DNA from: Opisthocomus hoazin
Lineage: Eukaryota > Chordata > Aves > Opisthocomiformes > Opisthocomidae
Length of the DNA stretch: 64,000 bases
Direction: 5' to 3'
Assembly: GCF_030867145.1 (NCBI RefSeq)
Contig: NC_134419.1
Coordinates: 75,387,403-75,451,402, forward strand
How positions within the stretch are numbered: position 1 is the stretch's first letter; each line of letters starts with the position of its first letter. Below are positions 1 through 10,249 of this stretch, piece by piece. The notes under the pieces were generated by a model that saw nothing but the letters and a program-made list of their open reading frames with translations, had not been told where the DNA came from and made no database searches. The position numbers were made by a program, and so were the translations under genes.

Positions 1-932
1 AATTTCTAAATTGAAGTCAGTGGCATTGTACGGGACAGAAGCCAGTGCAGACTCTCTCCTTGAAAATTTTTAGACATTGCAGGGTAGGTAAAAAATAGAT
101 TCTGTCCTTCGTAATCTTTGCAGACCTCCTTTGTATCGCAGAAGAATGGGAAATTATCTGCATTATCCAAACACTTCGGATCTGAAGTTTACCGTTTGTC
201 ACCACAATTTCTTTTGGTTGTTACGTTCGCACACTCGACAGACCAGAATACTGAAAATATTGAACTGCTTCGAAGTCACTGAGCTCAGCTGAGCTTCAAG
301 TAGCCTGTGTGCCAGTACAGTGTCGTAGCACTAGAACTATGAGCAGCCTCCTACTAAGTTCTGCTTTAAATCGAGGCATCAGAGGTGACTATATTTATGT
401 TTCTGTACACATAAGGTTGTCTCGGACATCAAAGATTGAAACCTAAATGGTTTAGCGCAGAGACATACGCTGTTGGGCTGACCTGCACTGTCTGCGTAAT
501 CCGTGGGGGAAGGGCTGCGTCGGTGGCAGCTGACTTCTCCACCTCACACCGCTCAGCGGCTGAGCCCTTCATCGTTTGGTTCCCCACATGCAGATCTTGT
601 GAATGTACTTTCGTGAACAGCGCGACCCACAGAATTTGGCTGTTGAACAAAGTTTGTATCTCAGCTTAAGCAAAGATAGCTCTTTGTGTACTTGATTGTC
701 TCATCACTAAACTGCAAACACGGGAAGAATCAGGCCGTCTCAAAAGGAAGGTTGAGGCAGTCTTCCATGGCAGAAAATATGGAAAACTGCAACATGAAGT
801 TTGCTACCTGATTCCAGTCTAATATATTTCCCCTTTTAAATGTAATTATCTTCTTTTTTTCATTTCCTAAGCCTTATTATCACAAAGTGTTTGAAAGTTA
901 AGGCATATCAGACTGCAGACTGCCATGGTTTT
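1..932. other. Upstream spacer, no gene recognised
   Basis: I see no exon, RNA gene or repeat that I can name here. Short open frames at 429-669 on both strands lie in a modestly GC-richer patch. They lack recognisable domains, a convincing start context or splice sites, so I treat them as chance. Confidence 0.6.
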
Positions 933-1420
933 CACAGAATCACAGAATGTTCGGGGTTGGAAGTGACCTCTGTGGGTCATCTAGTCCAACCCCCCTGCTG
1001 AAGCAGGGTCACCCAGAACAAGCTGCACAGGACCTTGTCCAGGCAGATCTTGAATATCTCCAGAGAAGGAGACTCCACAACCTCCCTGGGCAGCCTGTGC
1101 CAGTGCTCCATCACCCTCAGAGTGAAGAAGTTCTTCCTCGTGTTCAGCTGGAACTTCCTCTGCTTCAGTTTGTGCCCGTTGCCCCTTGTCCTGTCGCTGG
1201 GCACCACTGGAAAGAGTCTGGCCCGGTCCCTCCTGACACCCACCCTGCAGATATTTAGAGGCATTTATAAGGTCCCCTCTCAGCCTTCTCTTCTCCAGGC
1301 TGAACAAGCCCAGCTCCCTCAGCCTTTCCTCATAGGAGAGATGCTCCAGTCACCTCATCATCCTCGTAGCCCTCCACTGGACTCTCTCCAGTAGTTCCTC
1401 ATCTTTCTTGAAGTGAGGAG
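933..1420 (-). mobile_element. CR1 retrotransposon fragment, 5'-truncated
   Basis: The left end carries the antisense octamer tail (CACAGAAT repeats). It is followed by the CR1 3' UTR and the C-terminal part of ORF2 read on the minus strand. Similarity stops near 1420, after the segment coding for the ORF2 tail. Relative to the 32456 copy the reading frame is broken, so this is a dead copy. It shares its 3' end type (CCCCCCTGCTGAAGCAGGG) with the copies at 1690, 9495, 32456, 45107 and 63553. Confidence 0.93.
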
Positions 1421-1689
1421 TTTCCATTCTGCCACCTTCTGCATGTGTGTCACGAACCGGCTTTCGGCTGCACAGCTGTCTGGCTGCCGCCACGGCTCCC
1501 GGTTCCCGCGCGGGGCCCTTCCACGCGCAGTGCAATGGCAGACCACGTCCTGCAGCCGCTCAGCCAGCCGCCACAGCTCTGTCAGCAGGGGAAAGAAATG
1601 TCAGGGCGGGACCGGAGCGCGGGGGGCACGCCGTGCCGCTGCTCACAGTCGTCTTACACCAACTCCAGCAGAACGCCCGTCAGCAAATA
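1421..1689. other. GC-rich spacer between two CR1 fragments
   Basis: The stretch is GC-rich with several overlapping open frames of 90-124 codons on the plus strand. None resembles a known domain, and the frames run into the neighbouring CR1 copies. I see no supported gene. Confidence 0.5.
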
Positions 1690-1810
1690 TCACAGAATCA
1701 CAGAACCACAGAATGGTAGGGGTTGGAAGAGACCTCTGTGGGTCATCTAGTCCAACCCCCCTGCCGAAGCAGGGTCACCTACAGTAGGCTGTAGAGGACC
1801 TTGTCCAGGC
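1690..1810 (-). mobile_element. Short CR1 3'-end fragment
   Basis: Three degenerate copies of the tail octamer are followed by about 100 bp of CR1 3' UTR in antisense. The element stops at the sequence TTGTCCAGGC. The copy at 9495 stops at exactly the same place. It lies about 400 bp upstream of the PLEKHA1 CpG island. Confidence 0.92.
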
Positions 1811-2219
1811 ATTTATCGTCCGAAAAGCATGTGGATAATGGTGAACGGAGCCTGGACTGAAGCGCTTCCAGCGGGCGCAGCTGCAGAGCGGGTGTCCAAG
1901 CCAGGGTCTGGGCGGAAAAAGTTGCTGTGGGAATGGCGGGGCATTGCTGGCAGCCGACTCTGGCCTTCGAGGCTGCGCTCTGGTGACGGCTTTTGTTTCA
2001 CTGTGAAGCAGGGTTGGCCGATGCTGGCTTGAAACAAAGATGTCTTTACATGCGACGGCCGAGTTCGGATGGTTTCTATTTTTAGAGATTATCAGTGATT
2101 GAGGATGGGAGAAAAAACCTCTGCTGCCGTTTTGGAAAGCACTTGGCATTTTTGGATAAGTGCAGTATATGCTCAGAAGGTAACTCCCACCGGCTGAATG
2201 CCGTTACAGGACGTTATTT
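1811..2219. other. Spacer before the PLEKHA1 CpG island
   Basis: No gene or repeat was recognised. The sequence becomes steadily richer in CpG toward 2220. Confidence 0.5.
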
Positions 2220-2448
2220 GCTGCTGGGATCACAGCGGCCGGCAGCTCAGCAGCCCTGAGGCAGCACCCGGGCCCAGCAGCCCGCTGAGGGGAGCCCACC
2301 ACACGCCTGCACCCCCAGCTTCTTCCCTGCCGGCCCCTTTCCGTCAAATTTAACACCGAAATGGAAGCGGTCGCGCTTCCAGAGCACACCGGCCAGCCCC
2401 GCCACGCCTGTGAGGGCTGACGGCCGCGCCAGGCCCCGCCGCCGCCGA

Positions 2449-2473
2449 ACTACAGCTCCCGTCGGGCCTTGCG
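2449..2473 (+). promoter_or_regulatory. ZNF143 (SBS-type) binding site 1
   Basis: The bases read ACTACAGCTCCC, then GTCGGGCCTTGCG. This follows the SBS pattern of ACTACAnnTCCC with a downstream GC-rich half. ZNF143/Staf sites of this form are typical of CpG-island promoters. The match is by eye. Confidence 0.6.
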
Positions 2474-2480
2474 CCGCCGC

Positions 2481-2505
2481 ACTACAAATCCCAGAAGGCC
2501 CCGCG
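2481..2505 (+). promoter_or_regulatory. ZNF143 (SBS-type) binding site 2
   Basis: The sequence ACTACAAATCCCAGAAGGCC is a close match to the classical ACTACAATTCCCAGAATGC motif bound by ZNF143. It starts 32 bp after the first site, in the same orientation, which places both roughly 100 bp upstream of the inferred first exon. Confidence 0.75.
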
Positions 2506-2532
2506 GCGCCGGGAGGCGGTGGCGCCGCCGCA

Positions 2533-2542
2533 GCGCATGCGT
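2533..2542. promoter_or_regulatory. NRF1-type site
   Basis: The sequence GCGCATGCGT is nearly the palindromic NRF1 consensus GCGCATGCGC. It lies just downstream of the paired ZNF143 sites. Confidence 0.6.
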
Positions 2543-2569
2543 ACGGCGGGGGAGGGGGGTGGTTCTCGG

Positions 2570-2708
2570 CCGTGTCGGTGGCGGCGAAGTTTGTTGGGAG
2601 GGGAAAGGGCCGTCGGGCTGAGCCGAGCCGGGCCGGGCGGCAGGAGGCGGCGGGTCCCCGCGCGGCCCGGCTCCTCGCACGGGGGCTCCCGCACCGCGCC
2701 GGACTCCA
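2570..2708 (+). other. PLEKHA1: PLEKHA1 exon 1 (5' UTR), start approximate
   Basis: This is an inferred non-coding first exon. Its 3' boundary is set by a strong donor at 2709 (CTCCA|GTAAGTG), which would join the acceptor at 18182-18183. The 5' boundary is a guess from the position of the promoter motifs; no initiator element fixes it. A second good donor, CCGGAG|GTGAGG at 3031, could end a longer or alternative first exon. Transcript data would settle both ends. Confidence 0.6.
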
Positions 2709-3442
2709 GTAAGTGCGGCGGCCCGGGGCGGGGGCGCTGAGGCGGGGCCGGGGCGCTGAGGCGGCGGCGGGGCGGCCCGGCCCCCCCCCGGTCGCTGCTC
2801 TCCCCGCCGGGGTGTTGGGGCGGGCGGGGCGGCGTCGCGCTCCCTCGGCGCCTCCGCCGCTGCGCAGCTTCTCGGCCGCGCCGCGCCCGTCCCTGCCCTC
2901 CTCCCTCCCCCCCCCGAAGCCGGGTGGGAACGGGGGGCTCTGCCGGCGTTTCCCCGCCGGGGCGGCGTGCGGGAGGCCGCGGCGCGGCTGCGCTGGGTGA
3001 AGCAGTCGAGGCCCGGCCGCGTCCCCGGAGGTGAGGGGTGAGGGGAGCTGGTGGGGGGAGGGAGCGGGGGAGCCGGGGCGGCGGCCCTGCGGCGGGGGCT
3101 CTGCCCGGGGCCGGGGCAGGCGCTGGCTCTGCGGAGGGCGCTGGGGCAAAGCCGCTGCCTAAGGCCCGCGCCTCCCAGCCGTGCTCTGGCTGAGCCGTGG
3201 CCTGGGCTGGTTGTTCACCGAAGCAAAGTGTCTTTGAATGGAGAAGGTGGCTGGAAGTGGATGTTGAATTGTGATTAGTTTTGTCATATCTGCAGTGTGT
3301 AGCACACGTAACGTGCCAGATGTGCCCTTGGCTCGCTACTGACTTAACACGGGCGTGATACTGTACGTGTGGTGCGGTTCCCTTAGGTGTAACTGATGCA
3401 TAACCTGCATCAAAGGCATTGTATTATTGCATAAAACGTTTT

Positions 3443-3591
3443 AGGTTGTGGAGTCTCCTTCTCTGGAGATATTCCAGACCCGCCTGGACGTGGTCCTGTG
3501 CAGCCTGCTCTGGGTGACCCTGCTTCGGCAGGGGGTTGGACTGGGTGACCCACAGAGGTCCCTTCCAACCCCTGCTATTCTGTGATTCTGT
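3443..3591 (+). mobile_element. Short CR1 3'-end fragment
   Basis: Sense-orientation CR1 sequence starts within the last ORF2 codons (GGAGTCTCCTTCTCTGGAG) and ends in the octamer tail at ATTCTGTGATTCTGT. It lies in intron 1, about 270 bp beyond the CpG island. Confidence 0.93.
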
Positions 3592-6500
3592 TTGTGAAGT
3601 AACATCAGGAGGACAACAGTTTCTCTTTGGGGAACAAGCTTCTGCTTAGAGACCCGTTTCTTAAAAATTGTGTGTCTGTTTCACTGGTTGATGTGCTGTG
3701 TGAGTTCAGAAGCAAGCAAACAGAGCAGTTTATCCGCAAGTGATGAAACAGTTCAGTTATTAATTTGTTAGGCTGAGCATTATGAATTGGGCATGAGCAG
3801 AATGGCATTGCTTATCTGGGTAAAGCTGAGAGGGAGAAGAATATTTTTTAGGTTCTCAAGAACTAGGTTTCTCCGTGCTTCACCTTCTTAGAAAAGTATA
3901 GTGCTTTTAGAAAGACTGTTAGACATCCCTGTGTGTAGTATACTGAATGGCATCAGCTTTTTTGATGCCTTCTGACAAATTGCTTGCTTTACTAAGAGTC
4001 CATAATGTCTGTAAAAATATATTTTCTGTTCTCTTCATGTTACCCAGTCCTGTACGTGACACAAGAAGGCAGAACTGTATTTGATCGTACAGCTTGAGCC
4101 TGTGAGATGCCAGGAATAGCTTCTCGCTGTTGAATCCAGCAGGGCAGTGTTGGGTTTTTTCCTTTGATTTCTCCACTTCCTTTTTATACTTAGGCTATGT
4201 TCGTTATGATGCAGCACCAGCAGAGTCTTTGCTGAGATGGAGCTGTGCGTGGCAACTTTGGCTGGCTGCTGTATGCTCTGTCTTAATGAATTTACTATGT
4301 TGCACTTTTAAGGATGTCTTTTTTAAAATACTCTTGATTTGAAAGTCCTTATGCAGTGTAGTGGTGTCTTGTAGTAGTGTAGTAGTCCTTGAGAAGCTCT
4401 ATACATCCAGTTGTGCGTAGGAAGACTTCTTTAAGTTTTACCACTTGTTCTCGTGAGGCTCCACGTTGGATAAATTAACAGGACACCCGCTGCGTTCTAA
4501 TGAGTCTTAACAGTGCATTTAGAACTTGTCTTTTAGGTCTCTGCAGTCTTGTCTTCTGATGGTTATTTTTGCTTGTGAGAGTCACACAAGTAGCAATACA
4601 TAAAATGGTCAGGTGTGTAAAGCAGAGAAGTGTAGAAGTGTTGTTTTCCTGTTTTTCACACGAGTAAGTGTTGAAAGTGAGCTGAAATCTCTCATGGTAG
4701 AGAGAAATTCTTAGCCTGGTTGATATTTGGAGGAGAGCCTTTTAATTCAGGGATAAATAAGTACTGATGCTACAGAAAGTGGTAGTGCAAGAGAATACCT
4801 GGTTTTTTTGTGTATCCTAGATATCACTGAACACCAGACTGCTGGAGGCAGCTTTACATAAAAAGTAAAACTTTTTCTGACTCTCTTGTGTTCCTTTTGT
4901 AGTTGTTAAACTTTGTGCTTTTGTTAGTGTAGAAAGTCTATTTTTGAGTTAGTAAACTGTAAAGATGAAATCTGTTTTCTTAAGCCATTTCTGTATTTGA
5001 TAACTACAGTTGGCCTTGTGTCCATTGTATAGCTATGTGTTTCAAGGGTGGAAATAAAGAAGCAGTGCTGTAGGTCACTGACAGGTATATCACAGTGTTT
5101 AAATGTTTTGGGGGAACAGATGCTTTCATACAAATTAGAGAATAGACAAGAACCCATGAATGAATAAAGTAGGAAGCATCTTAAAGCTTTTCTTCCTCCT
5201 CCTCTCCTCATATACTTATTCTTCCTTGGCAGCAGTAACTGAGTGACAGAGGGGACAGACACACACGAGGAATAAGGGAGGCGTGTATGTGAGGAAAAGG
5301 CCTTGGTTTTTCCAGGTAGCTGTGGCTTATTTCAGAAGACAAGGAAGCTATCTCAGCAGGATTAATAAAGGCTGACTGTATGTCAGAGCGTTAGTGTAGA
5401 AGAGAGGAAGTGCAAAAGTCAGTTTTTGTTGACTGTAACAGATTAGAAAGAACTTGAGGACGTTACTGAAATGTGAACAGATCTCTACTTGTGAGACAGC
5501 CTCCAGTGTAGTGTTGGACATAGCCCAAACTGCCAGGCCTGCAGAATTCTTAATCTGTTTTAGTAGATCTAGAATTCTATCATTGTCTTTATTACTAAAC
5601 GTTCCCGGTTATTTAAGCTGACAGCTATCATAGTAAATGTATTTCCTTCCTTCACAACGCGGCAAACCCTGGGAAGCGAGTGCACCTTAGAAGTGAGAAG
5701 TTGCCCTGCATGCCGCGGTGTGCGCTTTCTTGTATCCAGCTGTACATCAGTGTTTGTCCAAACAAAGGCTTGTGATACAAGAGCGTGTATCTTCCGTGCA
5801 AGATGGTTGGTTCTCCACCCCCCCCCCAATAATTATGAACAATAGAAGCATTTTTAGAAAATACTTAGTGCAGTTTGAAGCCAAATAAACCTTTGTGGAG
5901 TTGTATGACTGCATGAAACTACAGGATAGCAACTTAATTCAGTGTCAAAATACGGGAATTTAGGTAACTGGCTTTAGCATAAAACATTTTTACAAAGTGC
6001 TGCAGATGTCACTAGGCAACAAACTGCAAGAAATACAACAGTCAGTACATGTATTCATTTTTTTTGAGCTGAAATGCAACAAGACATGGCTAGAAGCATT
6101 GCTCTCAATGCTTTATGAAATTAGAAGCAGTTATAAGAAACATAAAGATCAAAATGCTAGTGAGTTTATATGACACACAGAAATAATGTAGCTGCTTTAA
6201 AAAAAAAGCCTGCTGAAGAGGTCGGTGTACCAAGTACGGTTCAAGTTCAGGTCTGAAGTTGCACTTCGGTGCACAGAATGACTGCACTGAATTGGAATGA
6301 GGGAGATGGCCGAGCGGTTTCAAAATTTTTTCTACTCTTAAGCTGATCTCTCAGATTAGGGCTTTGAAAATTTGTAAGTCTAAGGTCATCTTGATACATG
6401 CTGTAGACTAACTTTGAGAAACGTTCAGATACGTACTCGTATATGGCTCAGTTTTATAAATAACACTTTCCTGTTAGTGCTAGGTAAAGCAGCAGGGTTT

Positions 6501-6807
6501 TGTTACTGTTGAGGAAGGAAGCCTGGTTCATTGTCTCAGCACTAAGCAGCATTTTCTCCCTCCAGGGACTTGCAGAAGCATCTAGAATGTGTAGGTGTTT
6601 CTTTAATCTTGGAGAAGGAACTTATTAAGCTTTCTGTTGCAGAACTGTGTGAGCCACTTAGTTTTAAGAGATGTTATCTGCCCGAATAGGGAGTTGGAGG
6701 TCTGGTAGACGTTTGTGGCATTCAACAGTTTAAACAGTTTTCAGGTTTGAACATATGCCTTTGCCTCGAAAATCTGAATAGTTTCAGGTATTTTATGTAG
6801 AAGAAAG

Positions 6808-6945
6808 GTGGTTCAATGATGAGGTTGCTGCTCTGGGACTTGGGAAACAGGTTCAGCTCCCTGTGTTGCCAAAAGCTTCCTGTGTGGCCCGGGACGAGCT
6901 GCTGCTCTGTCCCTCGGTTCTCATACTGAAACTGCAGAGCGGGAG
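6808..6945 (+). mobile_element. MIR-like CORE-SINE relic
   Basis: The order of motifs matches an old tRNA-derived MIR-type SINE. There is a GGGACTTGGGA block, a B-box-like GGTTCAGCTCC at 6850-6860, then CTTCCTGTGTGGCC and CCCTCGGTTCTCAT. These line up with the MIR segments for 'acttcctgtgtgaccttggg' and 'cctcagttccccatctg'. It is strongly diverged, as expected for an element fixed before birds arose. Confidence 0.55.
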
Positions 6946-8248
6946 CCGCTCTCTGCGTCGCCGGAGTGCTACAAGGGCACGTCAGTCAGGGTTTGATGTG
7001 TTCGGGTGCGGTAGCGATGCGGGGCGTACAGCTCCCTTGTGCTAGGAGGGAGAGGGTGAGGAGACTGCCCAAGGTGAAAGGTAGGGGTAAGCCCCAGGCA
7101 GAAGGAGCAAAATCAGAAAAATGAGGCAGAGGGGAAAGTTTGGACTTGAAACCTCTTGGATCAGTTAAAAAGAGAGAAAGCAAGTCCTTAAAACTTTAAG
7201 GAGCACTGCATTGCTTTGTTTATTTAACAAAGCATAAAAACAATGCTTGAAAAACCTGAATGAACCAAGCAAATTTTTTCTATTATGATCCCGCCACACA
7301 CGGAACAATAGCGAAGCTGTCTCTGTTCCTCTGCCAACTGTTGTCTCCTTTGGAAAACGCTTTTAATTCTAGCTAACCATTACATCCAAATGTTTTAGCT
7401 GTCAGTTTTGTTTATTTGTTCTGCTGGCGTGGTAGGAAGAATCTCTTAATTCGGTCTGATTTATTGACTTTTCATGTGAAAAAGAATGAGAAAAGATAGC
7501 TTCCTGACCTCCACACTCCCCTAAGGGAGAAAAGAATTTGCAGCTACCTCTTAGTTTAGAGTCTTTAGTAACTTTATAGAACTCAAAGTATTTTTGGATT
7601 CAGAGTCCTTGAGGTGGAAATACAAGATTGTCATTGCTATAAACTGGGAAAGACTGGACAGGAATTATCAAGCTTTGCAAAGTGTTTTCATTATCGAGTC
7701 AACACTCCCAGGAACAGTCTCTCTATACTGACAGATGATAAATTCATTAGTTTAATATGTGATTATTTTCATGTGTATGCTCTCCGTGGGTGCTTCAGTA
7801 CCCACCACATTTACATGCCGTGTGCAAGAAAATACGTTTGAATTTGTTCAGACTAGTGACCTAATTAAGTGTTCTTCTGGTAAATGCTAGAACAGTTACA
7901 TGTTGGGTTTGTTGTAAGAGTGAGCAGTCCTCTTAAAACTGCACTTCAAAAGGTGTTGTTAAATATATTGGTTAACTCTTCAGGGAGGTTTGCAGTAATA
8001 CATGGCAACTCATGCTGTACTACGAATTCATCTGGCAGGTTATTTCTGTCGCTAGTAGACTTGGCACCTGTATCTGCAGTACTGCTGCAGCGCTGGGTGG
8101 GAATGCTTAAAGGATGTCCTTGCTTCGGAAGTGTTCCTGCTTATTCAGGACTTCAGGCTTTGGTTAGATTTTTTTTCTCGTTAACCTTTTTTCTCTTTAA
8201 ATCAAGTGCACTGTAGGTGCTGTAATTTATTTATACCGTCTTCATAAT

Positions 8249-9142
8249 TTGTGCTGGTGCCCTGATTTTTGTGTGGAGGAGCAGGATTTCCTTGGGAGGT
8301 CCGTTTGTTCCCTTCCTGGGGGAAGGCTGCAGTACCCTGTGGTGAAAGCCAGTCTGTTGCACGCTCGTGGTAAGTTCAGGGTTTCCAGGCGTGTTGTTGC
8401 CCATGCACAGGACTGGGGATTCTTCTGGAGTATTTCCGTCTCGCTGCGCGTAGGTCAGGCAGCAATCCTGCAAAGTGCCGGGAGCCTGCTGACTTCTGGT
8501 AGTTGGGATTACTCTGTGGGTGGAGCGTTGCTGTTCTCCATCCGCGTCGTGATTTACACGTTGAGAAACACCAGTGTCAGTGCAGAACCGCAGCTGTGCA
8601 GTGAGCTGGCGTTTGTGTCGTTGCACAAAGGAGAGGTAAGGAAGAAGGTCGGCAACCAGGCGTGGGCTGTACCTGATGCAAGGACATTTCCTTGGGCTCA
8701 CGGCTTACTTCCGAGGAGGGAGGCTGCTGGAAATGAATTGTGTGAGCAGTCAGTGAAGTATGTGCTTCAAGTGAAGTGTTGGTGTGCTGGCACTCTGCTA
8801 CAAAACCTAGCATTGCAGATAAGCTTTTATTTTATGGCGTTTCTCTCTGTGTCAGGTGAGACTTTTATTAAATATACCAAAGTGGGGTTTCATTTTCTTA
8901 GTTTAACAAGCACAAAAAGGCCGGGGGGAGAGGTGGAGGGTAATGACCTGACATCCTTGCCATTTGATGGGAGCTTAATTTTCGCCTCCCACCATGGTAA
9001 ACAGGAGCTGGCAAGTGTTCTGCAAATGGGTATTGGTTCACTTCCATGGGACAGACAAAGCCTTATTCTTCCTAAAGAACTTTCACTAAACTTGTGCTTG
9101 CTGAAGAGCTCTGAGATTAGTCCTTACCGCTGTGAATCCTGA
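8249..9142 (+). other. Unexplained 297-codon ORF in PLEKHA1 intron 1
   Basis: A single open frame of 297 codons begins at ATG 8249 and ends at 9142. It is not GC-extreme and does not overlap a CR1 copy. The opposite strand is also open for 156 codons at 8231-8701. The predicted product is rich in Ser, Leu and Val, has scattered Cys, and I recognise no domain. A good splice-donor sequence (GAGAG|GTAAGG) lies at 8636, so part of it could be an exon of an unannotated transcript. It could equally be chance or the remains of an unknown element. I would not call it a gene without transcript or conservation evidence. Confidence 0.3.
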
Positions 9143-9494
9143 TATATTACTAATATGATTGACAAGAAAGCTAGATTCTGGAGGAGATACCTAGTCTTTG
9201 CCATAGTGGGAATGTTGGACAATGTAGTGGCTTATGCAATGAACAGGACATGGTCTGTGGTATAAACTCCCACAGTATTAAAGTGACAGTGAGGGGAAAT
9301 CTTAGTGGCAACAATTGTTCCTTCCCAAACTGCTAATGTAGATGAACCGTTGCATTTTTTTATTCTGCGTTGAATTTGCTGAATTTGATCTATAAATTTG
9401 AATTTGATCATCAGTTACTTGTTTTGTGTGCTTTGGTTTCATTAAATCCTTTTATATTTTTTGAAGGAGGTCAAACCAGATATTCATCTGATAG

Positions 9495-9607
9495 TCACAG
9501 AATCACAGAATGTTCGGGGTTGGCAGGGACCTCTGTGGGTCATCTAGTCCAACCCTCCTGCCAAAGCAGGGTCACCTACAGCAGGCTGCACAGGACCTTG
9601 TCCAGGC
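9495..9607 (-). mobile_element. Short CR1 3'-end fragment
   Basis: This is an antisense octamer tail plus about 100 bp of CR1 3' UTR. The truncation point is CCTTGTCCAGGC, identical to that of the 1690-1810 copy. Confidence 0.92.
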
Positions 9608-10205
9608 AAATATATAGTGTTCTTTTCACTATTTGATGCTTTTAATGAGCTGAAAAATCAGTTATTTACAGTCCTGGTTAGACTCCACAGTTTGGTTACA
9701 AGCATTAAAAAAATATGCTTGCTTGCTTAGTTCTGAGCTCACTGTAGGCAAAATCGTTAAATGTTGTCTTAAACTTGTGTTCGAATGACCTGTAATGCGC
9801 TGTGCTACTAGCAGACATATGTAATGTGAAATCACAGCTCACAGTTATTCAGCTGTTCAGAGGTGGCTTAAGATTTAAATATGTGCAGTTTAATGGGATT
9901 AGTCTGAGTATGATATTCACATTTAAATTTGGAGCTTGCCTTTGGATCTGTATGTAAAAGGTAACCTTTTGCTACTGCAGTGCTCTCTAAGGTTTCCCTC
10001 TGTTTGGCTTCTACCCAATGCTTTCAGCACAACCTTTGGTGCTACTAAGGCAGATAAATTTCTTTTTAAGTAGTAGTTTCAAAATTAATTTAACACACTC
10101 TTACGTGCGTGCTGCTGTTTTGTTAACAATGTAAGAATATTCTGTGAAAACTGAGGAAGGTATTTTCAACTTGTTAGCTTCCTAACCAGCTGGCCTTTTG
10201 TGTTT

Positions 10206-10249
10206 TGTGGGGTTTTTTTTGTTTGTGGGGTGTTGTTTTTTTTTTTTTT
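10206..10249 (+). repeat. T-rich low-complexity tract
   Basis: Runs of T are interrupted by GTTTGTGGGG, ending with a run of about 14 T. A second T run follows at 10347-10359. These are simple sequence. Confidence 0.8.

Larger units (their letters stand above)
2220..3180 (+). promoter_or_regulatory. PLEKHA1: CpG-island promoter of PLEKHA1
   Basis: This is a GC-rich block of about 950 bp, dense in CpG, without a TATA box, set in otherwise AT-rich DNA. It contains two ZNF143-type sites, an NRF1-type site and many GC boxes. That is the usual make-up of a broadly expressed gene's promoter. The non-coding first exon lies inside it, with a GTAAGT donor at 2709. Long open frames on both strands here, including a 300-codon antisense one, come from the scarcity of AT-rich stop codons and are not genes. 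Confidence 0.85.

Noticed and set aside
2247-3149. 300-codon antisense ORF across the PLEKHA1 CpG island
   Set aside because: It is Pro/Ala/Arg/Gly-rich, has no domain, and is explained by very high GC and few stop codons. All frames here are unusually open.
6307-6317. tRNA A-box-like TGGCCGAGCGG
   Set aside because: No B box or cloverleaf follows within 100 bp. A chance match or at most a short tRNA-like fragment.
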